From CAYVTD01 sp964577665 (lineage in GTDB: Bacteria > Bacteroidota > Ignavibacteria > Kapaibacteriales > UBA2268), in NCBI GenBank assembly GCA_964577665.1, contig CAZOBD010000202.1, positions 1-6,744 on the forward strand: a stretch of 6,744 nt of DNA. The letters run 5' to 3'. The first letter of the stretch is position 1. The number at the start of each line of letters is the position of its first letter. A model generated the notes under the pieces. The model was given only the letters and a program-made list of their open reading frames with translations. It was not told the DNA's origin and made no database searches. This document shows positions 1 through 5,850 of this stretch, piece by piece. The position numbers and the translations under genes were made by a program.

Positions 1-152
1 CATCCGAAAGCTTATGATATACATCCGTGAGCTTGTTTTTTTAGGTTAAATGATTAAAAAATGAAAGAATTTTCCTTTGATTCTTATTATTTAATGCATT
101 TTTCAAACAAAATTCCGTTTTACAACAGTCAAACAGAGTATGACTTGAAACT

Positions 153-182
153 CTCCTATCCAAATCGGAGTTTGGATAGGAG
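153..182. repeat. Perfect 12-bp inverted repeat, CCAAA/TTTGG family, copy 1
   Basis: Arms CTCCTATCCAAA (153-164) and TTTGGATAGGAG (171-182) are perfect reverse complements around the loop TCGGAG (165-170). The loop is the reverse complement of the loop CTCCGA in the hairpin at 4840-4865, and both share the CCAAA/TTTGG inner stem, so the two look like opposite-facing copies of one dispersed repeat. It lies downstream of the sirtuin stop at 259. No T-run follows the stem on the minus strand, so a classic intrinsic terminator is unlikely, although the stem may still stabilise or end the transcript. The rest of 1-258 shows no convincing gene. Confidence 0.8.
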
Positions 183-258
183 GAAAGTTATTGTTTTGAA
201 AGCAGCTTGGCATTAGACTTTATGTCAATTTTTAAAAAGTTTTCAGTCCGTAATAACA

Positions 259-1005
259 TTATGAGTGAAATTTTTTCTTGAAAACTTCCAGCATCTGAGG
301 CAGCGCTTCACCGGAAGGCGCCGGGAGGCGTACATCAACAAAACTGCTTAGCTGAGTAATGTTTGGATTCACCTCCACAACAAAAGCGCCAGCATGTTTG
401 GCAATTACAGGCAGGTTTGCAGCCGGATATACTTCTGCCGAGGTACCTACCGAAAAGAAAATATCACATTCGTTCGCCGCCATTTCACTTTCCTGCAAAA
501 CATCATAAGGGAGCATTTCACCGAACCAAACTACTGAGGGGCGTATTAAACCGCCGCATTCCAAACATTTTGGAAGTTTTTTATCCGGCAGGTTTGTTTC
601 GCCTTCAAAAGGTTTTTTACAATTCTGGCAGTGATTCTCAATAATATTGCCATGCAGTTCTAAAGGCTTGGAAGAACCAGCCCGCATGTGCAGCCGGTCA
701 ACATTTTGAGTTATCAAAGTAAATTTTGTAAAGAGTCTTTCCATTTCGGCAATTGCATAGTGCCCGGGATTGGGCTCAGTACTGTTTACAATGTCTAACC
801 TGTGTTTGTACCATGACCATACAAGCTCAGGATTGGACATAAAGCCGTCCACGCTGGCGAGTTCCTGAGGATTAAATTTTGCCCAAAGTCCGTCAGGATC
901 GCGGAAGGTTTTTATACCGCTTTCGGCTGAGACTCCTGCCCCGGTTAAAACAGCCACATGATGTGCCTGAGAAAGTTTTTCTAGTAAAATTTGAGGAATT
1001 TCCAT
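259..1005 (-). CDS. cobB: SIR2-family NAD-dependent protein deacylase (class III, CobB/SIRT5-like)
   Basis: This 248-residue protein is a complete bacterial sirtuin, which removes acyl groups from lysines in the cytoplasm using NAD+ and yields nicotinamide and O-acyl-ADP-ribose. Visible motifs in order: the NAD-binding GAGVSAESGIKTFRD (residues 22-36); Y66 and R69 in WYKHR, the YxxR pair that in class III sirtuins binds acidic acyl groups such as succinyl or malonyl; TQNVDRLH (99-106); the catalytic histidine H118 in LHGN; four zinc cysteines C126, C129, C147 and C150; and the cofactor-binding GTSAEVYPAA (187-196). Length is normal for the family. The ATG is preceded by AGGAAGG and CAGGA purine runs that can serve as a ribosome binding site. 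The family and YxxR pair are seen directly; preference for succinyl or malonyl lysine is inferred. No acetyl-CoA synthetase gene lies alongside. Confidence 0.95.
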   Translation of the reverse strand: MEIPQILLEKLSQAHHVAVLTGAGVSAESGIKTFRDPDGLWAKFNPQELASVDGFMSNPELVWSWYKHRLDIVNSTEPNPGHYAIAEMERLFTKFTLITQNVDRLHMRAGSSKPLELHGNIIENHCQNCKKPFEGETNLPDKKLPKCLECGGLIRPSVVWFGEMLPYDVLQESEMAANECDIFFSVGTSAEVYPAANLPVIAKHAGAFVVEVNPNITQLSSFVDVRLPAPSGEALPQMLEVFKKKFHS

Positions 1006-1094
1006 TTTCCTGACCTTCCTTTTTTTGGCTAAAATACACGATTCAATGATATTTAAAACTTAAATCCGAATCAACTGTATGCTGATCCAGTATC

Positions 1095-1123
1095 AAAATA
1101 ATAAATAATTATTTCATAGTCAA
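1095..1123 (-). promoter_or_regulatory. Candidate sigma70-type promoter for the sirtuin gene
   Basis: On the minus strand TTGACT (1118-1123) and TATTTT (1095-1100) are separated by 17 bases, a consensus-like -35 and a weaker -10. This would start transcription near 1088, about 80 bases before the start codon. The region is AT-rich, so a chance match is quite possible. Confidence 0.3.
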
Positions 1124-1151
1124 GATGAAATATTTCGCTAATATTATTCGT

Positions 1152-1184
1152 AGATGGACTCCACTTTTAAAGTGGAGTCCATCT
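1152..1184. repeat. Perfect 33-base palindrome
   Basis: Sixteen bases AGATGGACTCCACTTT (1152-1167) are mirrored exactly by AAAGTGGAGTCCATCT (1169-1184) around one central T. It lies between the end of dsbD (1282) and the start of the sirtuin gene (1005). Neither strand has a T-run after the stem, so it is not a standard intrinsic terminator. It looks like a dispersed palindromic element and, being perfect, either inserted recently or is maintained by selection or processing. Confidence 0.85.
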
Positions 1185-1281
1185 GAAAACCCATCCCTTA
1201 TTTCGTTAAAAATAAATGATGAACATCCATGAAAAAAACCACAGGTATTGGATGAAAAATAGAATGCAGATTAAAATTATA

Positions 1282-3279
1282 CTATTTAGCTCCTTTGCTT
1301 AAAAACTCGGCAAAAGCGTCTTCATCATTTTTATAATTTTCCGTTGCAATGATTTTTCCTTCAGGGGTTACAATTGCGTATAAAGGAATAGCCACAGTGC
1401 CGAACATACTCTTTTGCAGCTCTTTATTTGAAATATACGGCTCTTCCCGCAGGTCGGTAATCAGCTTGACCTTAACCATTTTGTTCATTTGTTCCTGCAC
1501 TTTCGGCTTGGGAAATATGTTTCTTTCCATAAATTTACAGTTCGTGCAGTATTTTCCGGTAAAATCGATAAATATATTTTTGTTTTCCTGCTTAGCTTTA
1601 GCCACAGCTTTATTATAATCCGTCAGGAAAGGTTCCTGTGGAGCCTGCTGTGTTCCTAAAGCAAGCACATTTGCTTCCTGAGCAGGAAGGAAGGATTCGA
1701 AAAATCCGAGATTGCGACCGTAAAAACCGGTGAAAAGATAAAAAGTTACGGCGCCGAAAGCAATAACAAAAATTATTCTCAGAGAAGACACGCTTTCAAT
1801 CGGAGAATCGTGGGACATACGGAAAATACCGAGCAAGTAAAGGGTTATAAGGAGACTTGACGCTACCCATACTGCCAGAAATAAATCACGCGACATACCA
1901 ATACCCCATCCCTGAAGTGCCATATCGAAAAATTTCATTGAAACTGCTATCAAAATAAATGCAAGGACTACTTTTATATTGTTCATCCATCCGCCTGCTT
2001 TAGGCATACCGGAAGTTGCATTAGGAAACAGCGCCAACAGGAAAAACGGAGCGGCAAGCACCGTAGAAAAGCTAAGCATAGATATTATGGGATGTATAAA
2101 TCCGCCTGTTGATGCTTCAATCAGAGCCGAACCTACAATAGGCCCCGTACATGAAAACGATGCCAGAGAAAATGTAAGTCCCATAAGCAGTACACTGCCT
2201 ATGCCCGATCCCTGCTGGCTTTTCATATTAAGCTTATTCATAAGCCCTGTGGGAAGCTGCAACTCGAACATTCCAAAAAGACTAAGTGCAAAAACTACAA
2301 ATACGGCAGTTATGAAAATATTTATACCGGGGCTGGTGCTTAACTGCTGCATTGCATCAGGACCGAAAATCGAAGAAATAATAAATCCCAAAAAGGTAAA
2401 CGTAAGAATAATACCGAGCGCGTAAACTACTGCGTCTCGCAGACCTTTTCCTTTTGTCTGCTCTGCTCTTTTGGTAAAAAACGATACGGTTATGGGTACC
2501 ATGGGATAAACGCAGGGTGTCGTCAGAGCAAGCAAACCTGCGAGCATACCTATAAGAATTGTTGACCAAATGGATTTTTTCTCTTTGTCTTCTGCCTGTT
2601 CGTCTCCAACCACTGTTTCTTCAGCTTTTTCAATTTTAATATCTTCTGCCTTTGATATGTCTTCCTGAGCTTCTTCTTCCACTTCTGTTTTGTCCTGTGC
2701 GGTTTCGGTTAAAGCGACGCTGTCCACAGGAGTTTCGATGATTTCTTCGGCTTTTTCTTCAGGAGTAATTTCCTGTTCTGCAGGGCTGAAAGCTTTTCCG
2801 AGAACAATTCCCGTAAAGTCTTCGGGCGGGAAGCAGCTTGTGCCTTTGCAAATCTGCATATTTACGACTATGCTTATCTTGTCCTTTGTAAAATCTATCG
2901 CTTTTTTAGCTTTTACGGGCAGGTTGAAGCGAGCAGAACCGTCATAATATTTCACCTGCATTTCAAAGCCTTTGTCATATTTTTCATGTTCGTCGAGAGC
3001 TTTTATATCACCTGAAATTTCCAAAGCATCAGCCGGCTCAAGCGAAATATACGTTGACATGGGACCTATTCCCTCGGGACCAATCTGCTCTTTTATGCTG
3101 TAAGTGTAAAAACCTTCGGGTATTTCCATTACCATTCGGATAGAAAAGGTTTCACCGGCTTTTACCTTCAGTTTCGAAGTCATTCCGCTGATTTTTACGC
3201 TGGGTGAATCTTGTGAATAAATAGTTAAAGCTGATAGAATCATAAAAGAAATCGCAAAAGAAAATATTCGGTTCATCAT
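1282..3279 (-). CDS. dsbD: Thiol:disulfide interchange protein DsbD, three-domain form
   Basis: This 665-residue inner-membrane protein carries electrons from cytoplasmic thioredoxin to periplasmic proteins, such as disulfide isomerases or cytochrome c maturation factors. Residues 1-22 form a signal peptide. A periplasmic beta domain (about 24-165) ends with the cysteine pair C144/C149 in CKGTSC. An acidic, Glu/Lys-rich linker spans about 166-236. A membrane domain of about eight helices (237-520) carries C256 in TTPCVYP and C377 in FSCTGP, the expected redox pair. A C-terminal thioredoxin-like domain (about 545-665) has C578-T-N-C581 in DFTGKYCTNCK. All six expected cysteines are present and the length fits full-length DsbD. 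ATG codons at 3279 and 3276 are adjacent and no strong ribosome binding site is visible, so the start could be either. The gene is divergent from the aminotransferase gene. Confidence 0.95.
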   Translation of the reverse strand: MMNRIFSFAISFMILSALTIYSQDSPSVKISGMTSKLKVKAGETFSIRMVMEIPEGFYTYSIKEQIGPEGIGPMSTYISLEPADALEISGDIKALDEHEKYDKGFEMQVKYYDGSARFNLPVKAKKAIDFTKDKISIVVNMQICKGTSCFPPEDFTGIVLGKAFSPAEQEITPEEKAEEIIETPVDSVALTETAQDKTEVEEEAQEDISKAEDIKIEKAEETVVGDEQAEDKEKKSIWSTILIGMLAGLLALTTPCVYPMVPITVSFFTKRAEQTKGKGLRDAVVYALGIILTFTFLGFIISSIFGPDAMQQLSTSPGINIFITAVFVVFALSLFGMFELQLPTGLMNKLNMKSQQGSGIGSVLLMGLTFSLASFSCTGPIVGSALIEASTGGFIHPIISMLSFSTVLAAPFFLLALFPNATSGMPKAGGWMNNIKVVLAFILIAVSMKFFDMALQGWGIGMSRDLFLAVWVASSLLITLYLLGIFRMSHDSPIESVSSLRIIFVIAFGAVTFYLFTGFYGRNLGFFESFLPAQEANVLALGTQQAPQEPFLTDYNKAVAKAKQENKNIFIDFTGKYCTNCKFMERNIFPKPKVQEQMNKMVKVKLITDLREEPYISNKELQKSMFGTVAIPLYAIVTPEGKIIATENYKNDEDAFAEFLSKGAK

Positions 3280-3376
3280 CTGAGACTCGCAGTTTAATTT
3301 ATAATATTACCTGTTGTTTCATTTTAAAAAGACTGCTTTTAAAAAACTAATAGACTTCTTAAACGTATTTTTATTT

Positions 3377-3406
3377 ACTATATTGCCGAATAAGAATATA
3401 GTTCAA
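3377..3406 (-). promoter_or_regulatory. Candidate promoter for dsbD
   Basis: On the minus strand TTGAAC (3401-3406) and TATAGT (3377-3382) are 18 bases apart. This gives a good -10 and a moderate -35, with a predicted start about 90 bases before the dsbD start codon. The region is AT-rich and no other support is visible. Confidence 0.3.
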
Positions 3407-3442
3407 ATTTCTTTTATGTTTTATATTACCTGAAATTTTGCG

Positions 3443-3450
3443 TAATTTTG
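3443..3450 (+). promoter_or_regulatory. Candidate Bacteroidota-type -7 box (TAnnTTTG) for the aminotransferase gene
   Basis: TAATTTTG matches the TAnnTTTG box used by the primary sigma factor of Bacteroidota. Transcription would begin around 3457, giving a leader of about 30 bases before the ATG at 3489. That would place the upstream in-frame TTG at 3438 outside the transcript and so favours the ATG start. Only a weak TG-containing stretch (3417-3420) stands in the usual -33 position. Confidence 0.4.
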
Positions 3451-3478
3451 TTTATTGTAAAAAACAGAACATTAAGTT

Positions 3479-3483
3479 AGGAG
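3479..3483 (+). promoter_or_regulatory. Ribosome binding site deciding the wbpE start
   Basis: AGGAG sits five bases before the ATG at 3489. The alternative in-frame TTG at 3438 has no such site and would add 17 residues unlike the family N-terminus, which normally opens close to the FIDLK motif seen just after this ATG. Confidence 0.75.
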
Positions 3484-3488
3484 ATAAG

Positions 3489-4625
3489 ATGCAGTTTATT
3501 GATTTGAAAGCGCAGTACGCCAGGATTGAAGATTTGGTAAATGAAAATATTCAGAAGGTTTTAAGCCACGGCAGATACATTTTCGGTCCTGAAATAACCG
3601 AACTGGAAGAAAAATTAGCCGGTTTTTGCGGAGTAAAGCACTGCGCCGCATGCAGTTCCGGAACTGATGCGCTTCTTATGGCACTTCTGGCTTGGGATAT
3701 TAAACCCGGAGATGCCGTTTTTACAACCCCCTTTACATTCATTTCAACAGCAGAAATGGTCTCGCTTATAGGCGCGACTCCTGTTTTTGTAGATATAGAC
3801 AAAAAGACATACAATATCAGCCCCGAAATGCTTGAGAAAAAAATCAAAGAAGTAAAAAAAGAAGGAAGATTAAATCCGAAAGCGGTAATACCAGTTGATA
3901 TTTTCGGTCAGTGTGCCGATTATGACGAAATAGAAAAAATTGCGGAAAATCACGGACTTTTTGGCGAACACACAGGTTCGCCCCTACTTGTTTTGGAAGA
4001 TGCCGCTCAGTCCTTCGGCGCTCTATATAAAGGAAAAAGAGCAGGCAGTTTCGGTAACTGCGCCGCAACGAGCTTTTTCCCGGCAAAGCCTTTAGGCTGC
4101 TACGGAGACGGCGGGGCAGTTCTTACCGATGACGACGACCTTTATGAAAAACTGCTTTCAATACGTGTGCACGGGCAGGGAAAAGATAAATATACAAATG
4201 TCCGCATTGGCATAAACGGCAGGATTGATTCCATTCAGGCTGGAGTGCTGCTTGCAAAAATGACTATCTTCGAAGAAGAACTTGACTTAAGAAACAGGGC
4301 AGCGAAAAAATACTCGGACAAACTTAAAGATAAAGTGTCGGTGCCTTTTGTAGAAGAGCATAATGTATCAGCCTGGGCGCAGTATTCGGTACTGGCAGAA
4401 AATGAAAATCACAGGGAAGAGATTCAGAGCAGGCTGAAAGAAGCCGATATACCGACAGCGATTTATTATCCCATTCCCCTGCACCTGCAGGAAGCATTTG
4501 CATACCTTGGCGGAAAAGAAGGCGGCTGCCCCGTTTCTGAAGCTGTATCAAAGCGAATTTTCAGCATTCCTTTCCATCCCTATTTGAGTGATGAAGAAAT
4601 TGATAAGATTTGCTCAGCTTTTTAG
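3489..4625 (+). CDS. wbpE: DegT/DnrJ/EryC1/StrS aminotransferase, WbpE-like
   Basis: This 378-residue cytoplasmic PLP enzyme resembles WbpE of Pseudomonas aeruginosa, which aminates UDP-2-acetamido-2-deoxy-3-oxo-glucuronate from glutamate on the route to di-N-acetylated mannuronic acid for O-antigen. Visible features: FIDLKAQYARI at the N-terminus; CSSGTDAL (55-62), which contacts the cofactor phosphate; GQCADYDEI (140-148); EDAAQSFGA (170-178), with D171 facing the PLP ring nitrogen; the Schiff-base lysine K200 in SFFPAKPLGCYGDGGA; RVHGQG (226-231); and IPTAIYYPIPLHLQ (321-334). The start is set by AGGAG before 3489. Residues 158-166 (FGEHTGSPL) are extra relative to the family pattern HGxxVxEDAAQ and are encoded by a palindromic repeat. 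No other polysaccharide gene lies in the window. The family is certain; the exact sugar substrate is inferred from resemblance. Confidence 0.92.
   Translation: MQFIDLKAQYARIEDLVNENIQKVLSHGRYIFGPEITELEEKLAGFCGVKHCAACSSGTDALLMALLAWDIKPGDAVFTTPFTFISTAEMVSLIGATPVFVDIDKKTYNISPEMLEKKIKEVKKEGRLNPKAVIPVDIFGQCADYDEIEKIAENHGLFGEHTGSPLLVLEDAAQSFGALYKGKRAGSFGNCAATSFFPAKPLGCYGDGGAVLTDDDDLYEKLLSIRVHGQGKDKYTNVRIGINGRIDSIQAGVLLAKMTIFEEELDLRNRAAKKYSDKLKDKVSVPFVEEHNVSAWAQYSVLAENENHREEIQSRLKEADIPTAIYYPIPLHLQEAFAYLGGKEGGCPVSEAVSKRIFSIPFHPYLSDEEIDKICSAF
3961..3987 (+). repeat. Palindromic element inserted in frame within wbpE
   Basis: GGCGAAC (3963-3969) and GTTCGCC (3976-3982) are perfect inverted arms around the loop ACACAG, followed by CCTAC. 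It matches the intergenic element at 4667-4693 at 25 of 27 positions. It encodes residues F158 to L166 plus the first base of the next codon. Removing 27 bases (3960-3986) leaves HGLLVLEDAAQ, the expected family pattern, with the frame intact. ACTT occurs at 3956-3959 and 3986-3989 and could be a target duplication, though a 4-base match may be chance. Confidence 0.85.
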
Positions 4626-4636
4626 CTGTCTTTTTC

Positions 4637-4648
4637 ATCTGTTTATTT
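4637..4648 (+). repeat. ATCTGTTTATTT word, copy 1 of 3
   Basis: Exact 12-mer, extended to TCATCTGTTTATTT here and at 6490-6503. It lies 19 bases before the GGGCGAAC palindrome. Confidence 0.6.
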
Positions 4649-4666
4649 CTTACTTTCTGCTTCAGA

Positions 4667-4693
4667 TGGGCGAACACGCAGGTTCGCCCCTAC
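4667..4693 (+). repeat. GGGCGAAC/GTTCGCCC palindromic element, intergenic copy
   Basis: Perfect 8-bp arms GGGCGAAC (4668-4675) and GTTCGCCC (4682-4689) enclose ACGCAG, followed by CTAC. It begins 42 bases after the aminotransferase stop codon and in the same orientation as the in-gene copy at 3961-3987. A CAGATG word lies on both sides (4663-4668 and 4700-4705). Confidence 0.9.
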
Positions 4694-4719
4694 ATCTGGC
4701 AGATGTTGGACATCTTTTT
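4692..4719 (+). terminator. Weak terminator-like hairpin after wbpE with alternative pairing
   Basis: AGATGT (4701-4706), TGG and ACATCT (4710-4715) form a six-pair stem followed by TTTT, in the right place to end the aminotransferase transcript. The upstream ACATCT (4692-4697) can pair with the same AGATGT through a GGC loop, so two hairpins compete for the middle segment. The stem is AT-rich and short, so efficiency is doubtful. Confidence 0.35.
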
Positions 4720-4733
4720 CCTCTATATTGTGC

Positions 4734-4754
4734 ATCCCCTCCCCAAGAGGGGAT
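4734..4754. repeat. ATCCCCTC/GAGGGGAT palindrome
   Basis: Perfect 8-bp arms (4734-4741 and 4747-4754) enclose CCCAA. The following bases TTAAGTGGTGTGTT look like the tail of a longer dispersed element of which this may be a shortened copy. It belongs to the same C-rich/G-rich style as the element at 4961-5034. Confidence 0.7.
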
Positions 4755-4776
4755 TAAGTGGTGTGTTCCTCATTCC

Positions 4777-4830
4777 TGAGATTCTGAAGCAATACTGAAA
4801 CAAGCTTTCGGCACAGGGACAGAATGACAT
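4777..4830. repeat. Degenerate TGAGATTC...GAATGACA element
   Basis: The left end TGAGATTCTGAAGCAA and right end AGAATGACA correspond to the two ends of the right arm of the better preserved inverted repeat at 6535-6612 (TGAGATTCCGAAACAA and GGAATGAC). The middle has diverged or been expanded, so this looks like a decayed or rearranged half-copy of that family. Confidence 0.55.
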
Positions 4831-4839
4831 TTTACATCT

Positions 4840-4865
4840 CATTCCCAAACTCCGATTTGGGAATG
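4840..4865. repeat. CATTCCCAAA/TTTGGGAATG palindrome, CCAAA family copy 2
   Basis: Perfect 10-bp arms (4840-4849 and 4856-4865) enclose CTCCGA. This is the mirrored version of the hairpin at 153-182. A second small hairpin, CAAAAC-TCT-GTTTTG (4877-4891), follows, then AAATAATCATCC (4903-4914), which recurs at 6724-6735. Hairpin plus tail may therefore be one modular element of about 80 bases. Confidence 0.8.
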
Positions 4866-4947
4866 TGGTTTTCTTTCAAAACTCTGTTTTGCATTAACTC
4901 TCAAATAATCATCCACTTGTGTTTTTTTCTCTAATCATGACTGTTTT

Positions 4948-4959
4948 ATCTGTTTATTT
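4948..4959 (+). repeat. ATCTGTTTATTT word, copy 2 of 3
   Basis: Exact 12-mer ending two bases before the CCCCACCC element (4962 onward). Confidence 0.6.
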
Positions 4960-4960
4960 T

Positions 4961-5034
4961 GCCCCACCCTAACCCTCCCCACAGGGAGGGAATTCATGTA
5001 TTTATCTCCCTCCCTTTGGGAAGGGCAGGGGTGG
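4961..5034. repeat. C-rich/G-rich nested inverted repeat
   Basis: An outer imperfect pairing of the CCCCACCCTAACCC side (4962-4975) with the GGGCAGGGGTGG side (5023-5034) encloses two inner hairpins. These are CCCTCCC-CACA-GGGAGGG (4973-4990, perfect 7 bp) and CCCTCCC-TTT-GGGAAGGG (bulged, about 5008-5025). Its base composition contrasts sharply with the AT-rich surroundings. Standing between convergent genes, it could act as a two-way transcription barrier, but that is inference. Confidence 0.75.
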
Positions 5035-5158
5035 TATCCCTTCCGGTTTTTCATTTACTTTTTTTTAATTCTCCCCGTTATGGCAATCTAAAAATGCCCG
5101 TTCCATTGGATGATTTTTTTATCAGCGTGGTGCTTTGAGCTTGTCGAAACATTGTTCC

Positions 5159-5839
5159 TTATGTTTTTACATCATCAATTTTTCCGTCTTTCAGATTGAT
5201 AAGTCTTTTGGCTCTTTCGATAACCTGCGGGTCGTGAGATGAAAAAATAAAAGTGATATTTTTTTCTTTATTCATTTTCTGCATCAGATCAAGCAAGACA
5301 TCCCCCGATTTGGAATCAAGGTTTGCAGTCGGTTCGTCTGCCAGAACGACTAGCGGATCATTTGAGATAGCACGAGCAACTGCAACCCGCTGCTGCTGAC
5401 CTCCGCTCATCTGATTGGGACGTTTCCCGGCAAGTTCAGCAATGCCGAGTTCATCCATAACAGCCATTGCTTTTTGGCGGCGTTCTTTTTCTGAAAGACC
5501 GCGGAGCATCATTGGAAACTCCACATTCTCAATAGCAGTAAGTACCGGAATGAGATTATAAGCCTGAAAAATAAACCCCATCTTTGCAAGACGAATTTGC
5601 GCAAGTTCATCCCTTTTCTTTTTGCTTACGTCCTCACCTTTGAAAAATATTTTGCCTTCGGTAGGTATATCCAAAGTACCGAGAGCATTTAAAAGTGTAG
5701 TTTTACCCGAACCGGAGGGACCGGCTATGACAAGATATTCCCCTTCATTGACAGTCAGGTCGATACCTTTCAGAGCATGTACGGAAACGCCGTTGTCGGC
5801 ATATACTTTTTCTACTTTTTCAGCTTTCAGTATTTCCAT
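5159..5839 (-). CDS. ABC transporter ATP-binding protein, LolD/MacB type
   Basis: This 226-residue cytoplasmic ATPase belongs to the family that powers MacB-, FtsE- and LolD-type membrane machines, which export lipoproteins, peptides or drugs rather than import nutrients. Seen in order: Walker A GPSGSGKTT (40-48); the Q-loop glutamine Q92 in FIFQAYNLIP; the signature MSGGQQQRVAVARA (144-157); Walker B VVLADEPTANLD (164-175), with catalytic E169; and the switch histidine H202 in SSHD. Length is typical and every catalytic element is intact. AAGGA lies a few bases before the ATG. The gene starts 11 bases after the upstream UPF0316 stop, so the two are probably co-transcribed. No FtsX/MacB-like permease follows, as the next 533 bases are repeats, so the membrane partner must lie elsewhere. 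The exact substrate cannot be told from the ATPase. Confidence 0.93.
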   Translation of the reverse strand: MEILKAEKVEKVYADNGVSVHALKGIDLTVNEGEYLVIAGPSGSGKTTLLNALGTLDIPTEGKIFFKGEDVSKKKRDELAQIRLAKMGFIFQAYNLIPVLTAIENVEFPMMLRGLSEKERRQKAMAVMDELGIAELAGKRPNQMSGGQQQRVAVARAISNDPLVVLADEPTANLDSKSGDVLLDLMQKMNKEKNITFIFSSHDPQVIERAKRLINLKDGKIDDVKT

Positions 5840-5850
5840 TTTTTTCCTTT

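Larger units (their letters stand above)
4626..5158. other. Convergent intergenic region filled with palindromic repeats
   Basis: These 533 bases between the ends of the aminotransferase and ABC ATPase genes hold no convincing gene. Short open frames here cross several palindromes and have no ribosome binding site or recognisable motif. The content is, in order: an ATCTGTTTATTT word, a GGGCGAAC palindrome, a weak terminator-like hairpin, an ATCCCCTC palindrome, a TGAGATTCTGAA...AGAATGACA element, a CATTCCCAAA palindrome with tail, a second ATCTGTTTATTT word, and a CCCCACCC...GGGGTGG element. The last ~120 bases (5040-5158) show nothing firm. Confidence 0.8.

Noticed and set aside
61..216. 51-codon plus-strand open frame starting at ATG 61
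   Set aside because: No ribosome binding site, no recognisable motif, and it runs straight through the palindrome at 153-182; probably chance.
363..644. 93-residue plus-strand frame opposite the sirtuin
   Set aside because: Antisense shadow of a gene with all its catalytic motifs intact.
1224..1254. CATCCA...TGGATG inverted repeat after dsbD as a terminator
   Set aside because: Only six pairs with a 19-base loop and no T-run directly after the stem on the minus strand.
1979..2569. Frames overlapping dsbD on both strands (148 and 70 residues)
   Set aside because: Shadows of the DsbD membrane domain; no independent signals.
3438..3488. Upstream TTG start extending the aminotransferase by 17 residues
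   Set aside because: No Shine-Dalgarno, it lies upstream of the predicted transcription start, and the added residues do not resemble the family N-terminus; the ATG at 3489 with AGGAG fits.
3961..4693. The GGCGAAC pair as a CRISPR or att-site pair
   Set aside because: Only two copies 706 bases apart with a gene between, self-complementary, no regular spacers and no cas or integrase gene nearby.
4588..4798. Overlapping 62-63 residue plus-strand frames at the end of wbpE
   Set aside because: They use the wbpE tail in the wrong frames and then read through palindromic repeats; cysteine- and phenylalanine-rich nonsense with no start signal.
5127..5153. Possible fragment of a TTGAGCTTGTCGAAA-type dispersed repeat just after the ABC ATPase
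   Set aside because: The word resembles a motif often seen in repeats of other bacteria, but there is no second copy or palindrome in this window to support it.
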